From positions 3,224,001 to 3,288,000 of the forward strand of contig BCHX01000001.1 in assembly GCA_001599755.1 (NCBI GenBank): a DNA stretch of 64,000 bases, given 5' to 3'. Positions 1-10,533 of this stretch are shown here, piece after piece. The stretch is from Gliomastix tumulicola (Eukaryota > Ascomycota > Sordariomycetes > Hypocreales > Bionectriaceae). The stretch's first letter is position 1; each line of letters begins with the position of its first letter. The translations under genes and the position numbers were made by a program. Under the pieces are notes generated by a model that saw only the letters and a program-made list of their open reading frames with translations, ran no database searches and was not told the origin of the DNA.

Positions 1-1533
1 GGTTTCAAGGGGACCGGTCACCCGGGAAGGTACTATAGGTACCTGTCTCGGCAGTACCTCTGAAGGGGAGCACTCCCCATTCCAAACCTCCTTGCTGGCT
101 GTCAACGCTATATAGAACACGTTATCATTACATCAAAACGTGTGTGGCATTCGCGCCCGCAACCAAACCGCTTTTCTCCTTTCCTTTTTCTCCTGTCCGC
201 GAACCAACGGCCTGAGATCTTAAACTAGCACCGGTGGTTACCAGTGCTGGCTGGGCTGCCTCGGCCGAGACAGCTGGGTACCTTGTCACCGTGTACCTCC
301 TGTCTTTTTAAGTTCTCCGTTGCGAATGCTCGTGCTAGCAGTGGAGCGGGGCTGAAAACGGTCCCCACCTTTCGAGACTGGAGCCCCTCTTGTACTCAGT
401 GTCCTCCCGCCTTTTTTTGGTGGCCTGGCGCCAAAAGTGCTTGACCTCTGTCGGATGTTGGCCCTCGATCGAGGCCTGTGATCCCTACAATCAAAAAACA
501 GAGACGTGTGCCGCTCCTCCACGCCGCATGCATACAGGACCCAGATATCTCGGAGTGCCTAGAATTCTGGACACCAGCTGAGTCCGCGCACCAGCCGTTG
601 GACATGATGTCATGGGCCCGATCAAAATGGACAAAGTGGTCGACATGAAGGAGGGGGGAAGCTCTTGTCGAGAACTGTTAGGCTATCTCGTTCCGTCGAG
701 AGCCTTGCCAGCTCAGACACTGTCTAAGACAGGCCTCACATCCCACCAGGATTCCTCCGCCGGCTCGCTGGACACACTATTAGGTGGCACCTAGGCAGAT
801 TTCTCATCGCCCGCGATCAATCAGACAGGCACCCCTGTCCTCCCGGCGAGGCATTCTCTTCGCGTTTATTGGGTCCCCCTCCCAGAATAAGCGCTCTGGG
901 CTGGACTCGGTCCTTCGCAACGTTGATTCGCTTACAGCTTGCCCTCGAGTGTCCAATCACGCAAGAGGGGGGGAATGGAGCTGCTTCTCTTAAACGGTGT
1001 GTTCTGTCCGTTGCTTGATTATGCGGATGCTGACACAGTGACACTGCAATGAACACATCACATCACCCTTGGCGATCCGATACGCTCCAATACGGGATAT
1101 TATAAGTCTGATTCCGTATCCTGGTCACCCTTTGACCTGCCGAGGGGGAGTGGCTCTCTGTAGGGCTGATGGGCCATTCCTGCATGCAGAACCACACCCA
1201 CAGTCAAGTCACAAACCAAGCGAGGTGGCTGTGCTGTAGCGAAGCCGCAAGCTCCTCCGGTGAACAGCCACAATGGAGCTGTCAAAGCATACTATGTAGG
1301 TATTTCGCGACTGCGCATAACTCGACCGATAACATGACCACCAAACTTTCTCATAATCATTTTATCAATTGATTCTCTGTTGGATGCGGGCTATGGACGA
1401 CGCTACCTTACACTATTTGCACCGTGGAAATTGAGTCACCAGCGCTGAGCTGATTCCGGAGCTGGCGGTTTTACAGCTACCCTGGAGGCAGACACCCGGG
1501 CTTTGGGTGCTGCCGAGGTCCACCCTCTCTCAT
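1..1533. other. intergenic, no gene seen
   Basis: Only short overlapping ORFs of at most 79 codons with no recognisable domain, no coherent exon chain and no splice-linked frames. It lies downstream of the minus-strand CFEM gene, so part may be its 3' UTR. I see no tRNA, repeat array or transposon end. Confidence 0.5.
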
Positions 1534-2204
1534 CTACAAGGCGAAGACGAGAGCTATGACAGCACCGAGTATTCCCCCAGCCGGAACTAAAGCTTTGTGA
1601 GCTGCATCAGGGGCATCAGTCTCGGTTGAGCTTCCCTGGTCTGCCGTGCCGGTCGACGATGTAGTAGGCGACCCCGACGCGTCAGTCTCGGTAGCTGTGC
1701 CGGTCGTTGTCGTCTGATCGGTGGTCGCCGCCGTCTCGGAGGCAGTCTCGGTGCCAGTGCTGGTCTCGGCCCCGGCAGCAGTTGTACTGTCGCTGCTAGA
1801 GCTGCTGGGGTTCTTGCAGACAACTTGGTCCGGCACCTGGATGTTCTGCGTCGAGCAGATCTGGCGCGCGTACGCAACAGCAGCCGTCTTGCCGGCTTCG
1901 TCGCAGGCGTCCTCGAGGCAGCAGGCGATGCCGTCGAGGAATTGCTCGTTGCTGCAGATGCAAGCTATGTCGAGCTGATTGCAGTCCGCGATCTCGTTGC
2001 CGGTCGTGTATTTGACGATGCAGGGGCCCTATTCATTGTGCAGGCAGTCGGTGCCACGGTCAGCGATGGGGCGCCAGAGAGCAACTGTCAGGTCCATCTG
2101 ACGGGGGTGGCTGGAGCTGGGCGTACGGCACAGGACGGCACGTCCTGGAGCTGTGCTGTGGCAATGCCACTAGCGAGGGCAACAGCGAGTATAATCGTCT
2201 TCAT
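1534..2204 (-). CDS. CFEM-domain GPI-anchored cell-wall protein
   Basis: Two exons (2204-2127, 2028-1534) give 190 residues. The start is the ATG that opens a clean signal peptide (MKTIILAVALASGIATAQ). The 98 bp intron (2029-2126, donor GTACGC, branch GCTGAC, acceptor AATAG) removes an in-frame stop and joins VPSCA to GPCIV. The mature N-terminus has the CFEM cysteine pattern C-x3-C-x12-C-x6-C-x-C-x10-CC-x4-C-x15-C. It includes the Asp before CxC (QLDIACIC) that serves as axial haem ligand in characterised members. A Ser/Thr/Glu-rich stalk follows, then a hydrophobic C-terminal tail (VPAGGILGAVIALVFAL) preceded by small residues, a GPI-anchor signal. Family knowledge: CFEM proteins sit in the wall or membrane and act in haem and iron capture, adhesion or host interaction. 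The specific role here is inferred. Confidence 0.87.
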
Positions 2205-3165
2205 GATGTCTTGCGCGTGGTCAATGCCTTCGGTTCTCAATTGACTTTCCAATTCGATTGGTGCGACGGCAAGATTCAGAGTTAAAAGTCCGCGAGAGGG
2301 GAGGGAGATCACCTGAAGGGAGGCCAGCTGTAGCCTGTAGGGAGACCGGACTATGTCACTAGTCCCCAGATCTAGACCGTTCGGACCCTTGTCGCCCGAC
2401 GAAAAGTCCGGGGTTGGTTCTAGGGTAGGCTGTCATATGGGGTGACTCCTCGGACCATCGTCGCGACGAGGCCAAGGGATCACCGCCATATTCGAAATTC
2501 CGGGTGCATAACATGTTAAACGGGGAGTGCGAGACTAAGCTTGACATTCAAGTAGTCTAGTGGGCGTACTAACAAGGAGTGCCGGGCCTCAGCGATGATG
2601 CCATCGTGAACCAAACTCCGTCGCGACCACCAGGACAGAGACGGGGGAGAGACGGGAGACAAAGTATACGAGCATCTCTTCGAGCATGGGTACCAAGCGC
2701 CTCGTAGCAACACACGCAGTAAAGCTAAAGTACCTGTAGCTACGTAAACCCCCTTTACAAGCCTCTCATTCGCATCCCAAACAGAGCTTTAATCTTCTCC
2801 AGAATACGCTTTGATCATGTTGACCATTCACTGTCGAAATTTCGACCAAATTGAGACTCGGATTGAAGCGGGAAGTAGGTAGCTGTGGGAAATTCTGCAA
2901 ACCGGACTAAAGGGGGTCCGTAGATGCCTCCAGCAATCAAGAAGGCGAAGCTTCCAGACAGAAGCTTCGCTCGGTCGATCGCCTGTTCGAGGAATCGAAA
3001 GCTTCCAGTGGCTTCCTTTCAAAGACGATAGAACTTCTAGATGACTTGGAGCATTAGAAGGGTAAGATGTAGGCCAGAGGATCCCCATGGTTACCTAGCT
3101 CGTCTAAGTCATTTAGCCCCTGAGATCCAGCCAGTCTCCTCTGCTGGCATCTAGCCCTCCATATC
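2205..3165. other. intergenic between CFEM and ppe1 genes
   Basis: Promoter side of the CFEM gene and 3' side of ppe1. It holds no ORF longer than 86 codons and no domain. The one structural feature is a perfect 10 bp inverted repeat at 2945-2970, listed separately. Confidence 0.5.
2945..2970. repeat. perfect 10-bp inverted repeat (hairpin)
   Basis: GCGAAGCTTC at 2945-2954 and its exact reverse complement at 2961-2970 flank a 6-nt spacer, CAGACA. A related GAAAGCTTCC lies about 30 nt downstream. It is about 200 nt beyond the ppe1 stop codon on that gene's 3' side, so it could form an RNA hairpin near its 3' end. The function is unknown. Confidence 0.6.
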
Positions 3166-4481
3166 TTATACGGGTTTCCCTTGCTTCAGCAGGTCTGAGA
3201 CCTTTGGGGGTAGCACGAGGGCACTCCTGTCATTTCGGCGATAAAAATCCACGAGAGTAAGAGCCGTCTTTTCGGGTAGATCCTCGTGGATGAAATGGCC
3301 AGCTTCTGGGAATACTTGAAGAGCGTATTTCCCTGAGAGGTAAAAGCCAGTGTCAGTGAGTCTAAATCCAACCCCTGTGCGTGCGATTTGGGTCCCTTAC
3401 CTTGCATTTGACCTATCGTCAGTTCCGTGTCAAGTCTGTCCGTACCGGCCAGTAGTAACAGTTTCCCGCCCCTTGACTCGAGAAACTTTCGGCTCAGCCC
3501 GACAAACCAGTCCTCCCAGAATGGTTGTGTAGAACCCAGGTTCGTCCTCCACTTCCAGGGGCGAGAAGAATCTTCCCCTTCGTTGAACACTAGCAGTGGA
3601 GGAACTGACGTGCGGGCGGAGATAGCATTTCGGACGGTTCGTGACCGTATATGCCAATCGATACCAGCCGCCAATGTCGCAAACCCGCGAGGTCTTGTGG
3701 ATAGATATGTCTGCATGCTCTGGAGTGCATCCATGGCAGAGCCTTCGACGACGTCCAGCACGGCAAAGCCTAGGAGTGCGGTTCCCAGCTTGAAGCTCTT
3801 GGCGAGATCCGTCACCACGGCCCCTCCTAACGAGTGGCCTACTAGGACGATAGGCGGGAGCTCTTGCCACCTCATCTGCTCTTTTGTGAGTTCGATCATA
3901 TCAAACAGATCCGAAGATAGAGTCTCGAGTCGCAAGTCCAGTTCAGAGTCCTCCGGCGCGACTGTTGACCCATGGCCTCTGCAGTCAACCGAGAGTATCC
4001 CAGCCGACGGCAGCCTGGCTCTGACCTCAGCACCGACAACAGCAAAAGATAGACCCGAAGAGCCAGCACCATGGTGCATCACAAACAGCGGGCCCTTTTC
4101 CACTGGCGAGGTGAGATAGACATGATATGTGAGGTCTGGGTTCGTGTGAGAACGCAAATGAAGCTCCCGTTCAAAGTAGGTAGTCCATGGGATCTGCTCC
4201 AGGGACCGGCCTCGTGCCACGCTTGTCCAACGTCAGCATCGCCAGAACGAGAATCAAAGGTCTGGATAAGCGTACTTCTGTGGACGGGCAAACAGGTTCT
4301 GGTTTGGCGAAGGAATGATGGTACCTGTAGACGACACCGACGAGGCGGAGGACGAATCGTCATCCGGATGCTCTGGTAACTCTGGCACTATGTCGTTCTC
4401 CAGATCTTCGTCTGTTTCAACGAGGGCATCATTCGGTACCCCGACTTTTGAGCGAGCCCAAAGACGCTGCAGCTCGCTCAT
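3166..4481 (-). CDS. ppe1: protein phosphatase methylesterase 1 (Ppe1/PME-1)
   Basis: Three exons (4481-4276, 4221-3401, 3332-3166) give 397 residues, normal for fungal PME-1. The enzyme demethylates the C-terminal leucine of the PP2A catalytic subunit. Visible motifs are the oxyanion region HHGAGSSG, the nucleophile elbow VGHSLGGAV (Ser about residue 199) and the catalytic His in PEAGHFIHED, which only appears once the 68 bp intron (3333-3400, GTAAGG..CTCTCAG) is removed. The N-terminus is Ser/Asp-rich and ends LFARPQ; a 54 bp intron (4222-4275, GTACGC, branch GCTGAC, acceptor CAAG) links it to VARGRSLEQIPW. That first intron is the least certain boundary. The real stop is the TAA at 3166-3168, not the unspliced stop at 3186. 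Confidence 0.9.
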
Positions 4482-6298
4482 GATGGAACTAAGCTATGCG
4501 GGAGATGCTCATTAGGAGTGCTCAGGTAAGATGTCACAGTACCTGATGTCCGAAGAGGGGCATCTTGGAGCGGAAGGAGGGGCACTCCAGCACCTCCCAC
4601 AGGTACTCAGGTTCCTAAACTGGGTCTTTGGTAGAACACTGGGTGGAGAGGCAGGAGCTGCCTTTGCCACCCTATACCTACTAGTAGTAGGCGAAGGTCG
4701 CTCTTGCCTTCACCGGGGTCCAGACGGTGGGTAGTGCTGCGTTTTGAGTTTATGACGGAAGGCACGACCCGACCGACCTCATCTGGTCTAAAGTGAGTAA
4801 CCGCGCGCTACATGATATAGATTAAACAACCTAAGTTAGTAGTACCCGATGTCTACAGCCTGAGTACGGCCTACGTAGGTAGGGTAAGTAGATAGTAGAA
4901 TAACCCGGGATTGTATGGGGGGCCATATATCAGTACTACTAGTAGGTAGACCCAGCCAAAACCCGCTGGCAGCGTTTTTTCTAACCTAAACCTCGAGAAC
5001 ACTGAGAAGATGTCTTGTCTCGCAACAATTGGACTCGCCCCATCAAAGGGGTCTGTCTACCACCCTTCATCGAGATCTTATCAATCTCGAATGCTCCCTG
5101 CTCCTTGTTTCTTATGCTGCGCGGAGCTCGCCGATGCCGTCGTCGCTCTCGTCCGCGAGTATTGGTGCCTAAATCGCCACTTGACAACCTCCTGGAACAC
5201 CAGAAGTAAGAAAAACACACAGGAATAGGCAGGGAGTTGCGGGAGGCAAGAGAAAAGATTGATACGAAGCGTGAGATGCAAGCATGCCAACGCCACCCCA
5301 TTCACCGCTGTTTGCACCCGAAGCTGATAAAACACTGTCCCTCCCCTGATTTGTGCAAGTGACATGTATGTCAGCCGTGAATTGAATCATGCAGTAGCAT
5401 TGCCAACGCCACTTCGCGCCACAACCCAACAACGTTCACGTTGCGAGGCCTCTCCAATGTATGATGCTTTGTCTCGGTGCCGAACCCCGGAGTTGGCGGA
5501 CGATACTGGCAGTGTACTAGTGTTCTCGCTGTATCGAGGAGCTGCAGGGAGGAGGAGGCTGGTTGACCATTACTGGGGACTTAGCTTCAACATTCACGGC
5601 CAGAGCTGCAGTAGTCTGGACGGCCCAGTCTGCAGTCCTCGGTGTTCTCGTGCCGTCTATCGGAGTGTGCGCCTTCTGGACCGCCAGGGTTCGCGAGGGG
5701 CGTGGCCATGTCTCAGGCCAACCTGGCAACTGAAGCTTGCATGTCTTGTCCGGGATCATGCTGCTGAAAGCTGCCCCTATAGCTGTCGTAGCTGGAGAGC
5801 CTGGGCTAGAAGCTTGAGCTGCCTCCGAGCTAGTGAGGCTGATGCCACTGCACTATTGGGGACTATTGGCGATCCTCGACTGCCCACATATCTGGTAATA
5901 CAATATATGTCTTGCTACACTAGTGTGAGCAACACCAGGGGGAAAGACATTGCTTCTGTTCGATGAGCGGTCGGAATCAGAACGAGACCCAACCAGATCG
6001 TAGGCCGGAGCTAAAGTCCGGGGACGAGGTCAACATGTCGAGGCAGACGGGCGTGGCGATAAACGAGGAGATGCATGACGCCTCCTCTTTGTTGGGCATC
6101 GAAGAACCTGGGGAGACTGAGACCTGCATTTTTCCGGAGGACTAGGCCCAACATTGACGCCTTCACGAGCTTTCACGAGCTTTGATAGGGCAGCCAACGC
6201 ATTGAAATGACATGGAGAAATTATGTACGTCAGAGACACGTACATGTGACGAGATGTCTAGGACATAGGGGTGTGAGCCATCGATCGGTTGGGAAATC

Positions 6299-6350
6299 GA
6301 AAAAAAAAAAGAAAAAAGGAAAGAAAAAAAAGAAAAGAAAAGAAAGGGGG
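6299..6350 (+). repeat. polypurine A/G tract
   Basis: An uninterrupted 52-nt run of A and G begins G-A11-G and ends in G5. After a single T it continues as another purine-rich block. It is low-complexity sequence of the type that can form triplex or exclude nucleosomes. No gene is attached to it. Confidence 0.85.
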
Positions 6351-6447
6351 TGAGGGGGAGGCAGGATTGTCTCCCATACGACCTAAAACGATGACTGATT
6401 GGATAGCTGCAGGAAAGGGCCGAGATAAAGCCCAAGCGAATGCAGTC

Positions 6448-6468
6448 AATAATAATAATAATAATAAT
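6448..6468 (+). repeat. (AAT)7 microsatellite
   Basis: Seven perfect AAT units, followed closely by CAGAATAATC. It is a simple sequence repeat in noncoding DNA about 100 nt after the polypurine tract. Confidence 0.9.
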
Positions 6469-7927
6469 CAGAATAATCACTCAAGAGGGCGCGTGTCGAG
6501 CATGTGAAGTTGGAACAACGACACACGATAGCGCGCGATACGGAGCAGGGGAGGAAGAACGCAACAACTTCCCAGGCCACCCCCCTGATGATCAGCAGCA
6601 CTAACACGTTGTGGGTGCTGACTTGAGGACCGCACGAGCCCGCAAACAGGGCCTTTCCCCAATTGGAGTCAACGTCCTGGGCTGCTTGAGGATGACCAAG
6701 AAGGAAGGCACAACTGTCGCTTGCTGCCTCACCTGCTGGAAATTGACCGCAGTTCGGAAAGTACGTACGAATGAAAGGCTGTGCTTGCGGAATTGGAAGG
6801 CACCGACGTTTCATGACCCCATTCTATTGTTCTCGCTCAATTCCCATTAGCCCGCCTGGATGTTCTCTTCGTTCTAGCACAAGTCGTCGGCCCTGTAGGA
6901 TCGCCTAAGTTGTGCGGATCGCCATCTGCCGTGCACTTTGTGTCACAACCAAGGCGAAAGATGTACACCAGGCCTTCGGTCAAGACCGACGAGCCCCCCC
7001 AAGCCCCTGCATAAGGGAGGCTAAACAGGTCCATCTGCTCCACGGTACAAGCCGAATTGCCCCATCCGTCTTCTATTCTCATGATCCTTCAGGGCTTCGA
7101 TAAGACTGTTCACGTTGTTCAGTTGCTGACGGTCACGGCGCCGTTGCAGGCCGAGAGACTCGCCTCCGGTACCAAAGCCTCGGCTCTCAGGCGACGGGCC
7201 ACGGCCACGAGGGGCAGCCAGCGGCTATAAACACCCAAGAAACGATCTAAGGCGCTTGTTCCCAGTTTCAATGCACATTTCCCACCGCTCTTCTGCCGGT
7301 CTCGGTCTTTTCTGCAAAGTAATCGCCATTTAAGCCGCCCGCACACCATTAGTTATTAGTTAAGACACAGCGCCGGCCGACAATGGAGCTGATCATCCAC
7401 ACACACCTCTCCTGCAGACACCTTGGACGGACCAACGAACCTACGTAACCTCAGCGTGGTCTCTATCTCGAATGAGGTATGTGTCCGTTGAGGGTCCACT
7501 GATATTCTTTAGTACGTTGACGCTGGTTACATGCAGTAATCAGACCGATCTCAGGACTGGGGCAGTCCCTCACGGTTTACTCGAACAGACAAGGGAACCT
7601 ACAGACAAGAAGTCGCTCCAAAGTTCCATAATGATACTTCTGCATGTCATCGACCGCACCGAGCTAAGCCACCACCGAGTAAAGACTCACCCCCTAATCT
7701 TGGGCGCCCAACCTCCGAGGTTCTCTTCCAGGACTAAGCCAGGGGAAAAGAACACGGAGTGCACGATGCGGATTTCCACCGCGACTAGGATTGCCTCCGA
7801 GATGCTAAGCAATCTGTCTGTCTGTCTGAGCGGTACTTTCACGCACTATTATATTGAGCTAAGATTGGCTTGACGCCGGTCCCCGAAGGGCATAGGAGAA
7901 GGGTCAGTTCATTACTGCTCTGCCCGC

Positions 7928-7950
7928 CCTGGCCTGGCCTGGCCTGGCCT
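7928..7950 (+). repeat. (CCTGG)4 pentanucleotide repeat
   Basis: Four perfect CCTGG units plus a trailing CCT, in noncoding DNA. It is a short minisatellite-like tract. Confidence 0.85.
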
Positions 7951-8744
7951 TTCGTCTGGTCTCCCCGAGAGATCAACCATGGAGGCCTGGGCCATCGCTG
8001 TTCAGCACTTAGCTCTCGTACACACACACCTTGTTGAGCATGATGGTGTGAGGAAGCTTGACGTCGACCTGCACCAGTTAATGGCCCCCCCTGAGCTGCA
8101 TCAATATTCAAATATGCACCCCTCCGTGCACAACAAATCCTTCCTATGAATTTGTGGGCTGGCCATTTACACATGCGTGCGCCATGCAGTTGATCAACTT
8201 CGATGGCCACCCTCTGCATGCCCAAGCACGTCAAGCTAGCAGGCAGGTGGCAGCGTCTAGGCATCCAGACAATCCATGCACACAGGCCCGATGTGGTCAA
8301 GCCATGGGATAACGGCTGGGGCATATTTGTCCGTTGTCTGCGTAGGTTACTCCTTACATGACCTAGAAGGCCCTCGACCTACCCTCCTGAGGCAAGTAAG
8401 ATAGGGCAGCTGCATCTTCATAACCCTCCTTTTTGAGCAGAAAAAATCATCCTGTGCTCTCTTATTGCCTGACGGCGTCTGGCCGTCGTAAGATACGCGA
8501 AAACGTCTTGTACTACGACCAATATCTCGAAAGCATCTCTTTAACGTTGCCTCCCAATAGCAGCTATTCGCCACCCTGCTCTTTCTGCTTGTATTTGCGC
8601 ATCTTTGTATTATTCCCAGCTGGGACGTGCGGCTGAGTGTTCTCTGTCATTACCGGATCCTTTGGAATATCGTGGTTGGAAAGGTTCCGGAGCCGAGCTC
8701 TGTGCGACACAGCCGACTTAGACAGACGCCAGACCTTGCACAGC

Positions 8745-9951
8745 ATGACCTATCAGCGGCGATTGGATGTCAATGAACCGGATGTCATTGACTCGCCTTA
8801 CTCTCCCCCCGGGGCCAACGTTTCACGAGGTGATCCGGCATGGCCTCTCCAGAGATCTCAGTCGACCCCGGCTGCCGCGCAAGCACCACTGCAGACGAAG
8901 CCGGGCGAGAAGAGGAAGAATAAGCTCGGATACTCTCGGACACCAGTAGCCTGTGGTAAGATATCTCTCTTTACACTCTTTTCTCCTTCTCCTTGGCTAT
9001 CGACGCGGGTAGCGATTCAGCACTAACCAAGAGTATCACAGGGCCTTGCCGCCACCGCAAAATAAGATGTGTCCCTTCGCAGTCAGATCCTCAGGGTAGT
9101 TGCGAGAACTGCACAAGGCTCAACAAAGAATGTACCTTTCTTCAAGGCGACTCCCAACAGGATTCTGATCCATCCTCCGGTGAGCCTGCGTCTCAAAGGG
9201 CGGAGTCCACAGTTCCTTCCAATGCCTCGCCTCCGGACGTCAGGGGCGAATCATTTTTGCGATCATCTCAGCAAGGGTATCAATCTCCTGGGAGCCTGCC
9301 CAGCTCAGGCTGGCCCCAGCCGTCTCCATCGCTGGCTGCGATTTCATCGGATCGAGACGACATGTACTGTGAGCAGAGAGGAAACCAGTCCTGGATCGGG
9401 TCATGGATCAGATCGCTAACTCATGCAATGAAGCTGTGCCGTTGCCAAGCACGGGCTCACAGCAGGTCCATTTCACCCTCAGCCATCCGAGCGCGCCGAC
9501 GTACATTACATCCGGTATGCCCACATATATGTACGGCGGCTCGATGCAAGGTTCTGGGGGATGGCAGCCTCCGCAGACCTCCTCGCCGCCCCACGAATAC
9601 GACCAAGGATCGCCGTTCGATGCCATGTACGGACGGGCAACTGCCTCTCCATACGGTGCTGCACCGCTTCGCTCCATGTCCTACAGCGGTGAGGCCTCGG
9701 GGCCGAACAACCTTCAGCAGTACAGTCCAGGCCACCATCAACTCCCATACCAGGCTGTTCATCCTCATGGGATGACGTCTCCCGTGCCGATGAGCAGCTC
9801 TTATACCTCAGTAGTCCCTAGTCAGGTGCCACCTCAGGACCAGACGTATGGTATGGCGGAGGGCCAGCAGCAAGGACAGTACCAAGACGCCAACTCGTAT
9901 CCTGCCGACTGGACATATCAACAACGCGATCAAGATCCCGAAGCGACCTAA
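8745..9951 (+). CDS. short Zn(II)2Cys6 transcription factor
   Basis: Three exons (8745-8955, 9042-9363, 9450-9951) give about 344 residues. The DNA-binding cluster is split by an 86 bp intron (8956-9041, GTAAGA, branch ACTAAC, acceptor CACAG). Joined, it reads C-x2-C-x6-C-x10-C-x2-C-x6-C at residues 70-101, including ACGPCRHRKIRC and CENCTRLNKEC, a perfect Gal4-type binuclear zinc cluster. The remainder is Ser/Pro/Gln/Tyr-rich (many Met-Tyr-Gly and Gln-Gln pairs), like an activation domain. I see no fungal-specific middle homology region. The second intron is uncertain: a frame shift between 9360 and 9460 is required, and 9364-9449 fits the frame and length, but CCCTCAG at about 9481 is an alternative acceptor. 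The frame is also open to an ATG at 8637. Role in regulation is inferred; targets are unknown. Confidence 0.8.
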
Positions 9952-10533
9952 CGTGACACTACACGAGTACCTCGTCACTGGAGACGGCACCTCGAAGACT
10001 GAACGGATTCTGAAGTCGGGCCGACAGGGAGGCACCGGCGACGCATACGATACCCCGGATGGATCCCGTTAGCTGGGCCTAATGCAAGACACGACCATCT
10101 CACGAGAACACGACATGCGGCACCAGAACACGGAGAGGCTTGCTATAATGATTAGCGCATTGATTTTGTATTTGGGGGGGGGGGGGGGGTCACTTTGGTA
10201 GCTCAAGGTGCGACATGTTGCCGCCAATGCTTGGTGCCAATGCGGACACCCTCACGACAGCATGGCTCATGGAGGCGCGGCGAACGGCATAGACAAAAGA
10301 AGGCTGCTCACTGAAGGTAGCGGAGTGACACATGTATAGACCTCATGGCTGCCCGGGGTGGATTCAGAGCGGCTGAACCAACCGGGGCGGCCTGGCAACG
10401 GTAAAAAGTTTTGGATAATCATGGGACGGGAATGTTTTGACCAAACACGATTCGTTTGTTCTTTAGACTTGTTATTAGTAGTGGTTTTGGGGATATACGA
10501 TGAATAGACGGGGTCAACTGGACGCAAAAATTG
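9952..10533. other. convergent intergenic region with a G16 run
   Basis: This is 3' flank of the Zn2Cys6 gene and of the minus-strand DUF202 gene. The frame at 9848-10072 is a shadow. The notable item is a homopolymer of 16 G at 10174-10189. No other feature is seen. Confidence 0.5.
10174..10189 (+). repeat. G16 homopolymer
   Basis: Sixteen consecutive G after TATTT. It lies about 220 nt downstream of the Zn2Cys6 stop, in what is probably its 3' flank. It could fold as a quadruplex and is a likely site of length error in sequencing. Confidence 0.85.

Larger units (their letters stand above)
4482..8744. other. 4.3-kb repeat-bearing stretch without a convincing gene
   Basis: The sequence lies between the starts of two divergent genes, ppe1 and the Zn2Cys6 regulator. 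No domain is recognisable. It contains a 52-nt pure purine tract (6299-6350), (AAT)7 (6448-6468) and four CCTGG units (7928-7950). Short TAGGTA/GTAC-type motifs are frequent at 4680-4960. Between about 5520 and 6145 on the plus strand there are protein-like but frame-broken stretches (see findings). The ORFs of 133 codons (7472-7873) and 161 codons (minus, 7839-8324) look random in composition. Part may be promoter or long 5' leader of the downstream regulator. Confidence 0.5.

Noticed and set aside
3427..4119. 230-codon ORF antisense to ppe1
   Set aside because: It is a shadow of the methylesterase exon with no independent support.
5364..5966. 200-codon ORF as a gene
   Set aside because: This frame is Cys/Arg/Ser-rich and random-looking. 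The more protein-like reading lies in other frames and is reported only as a doubtful observation.
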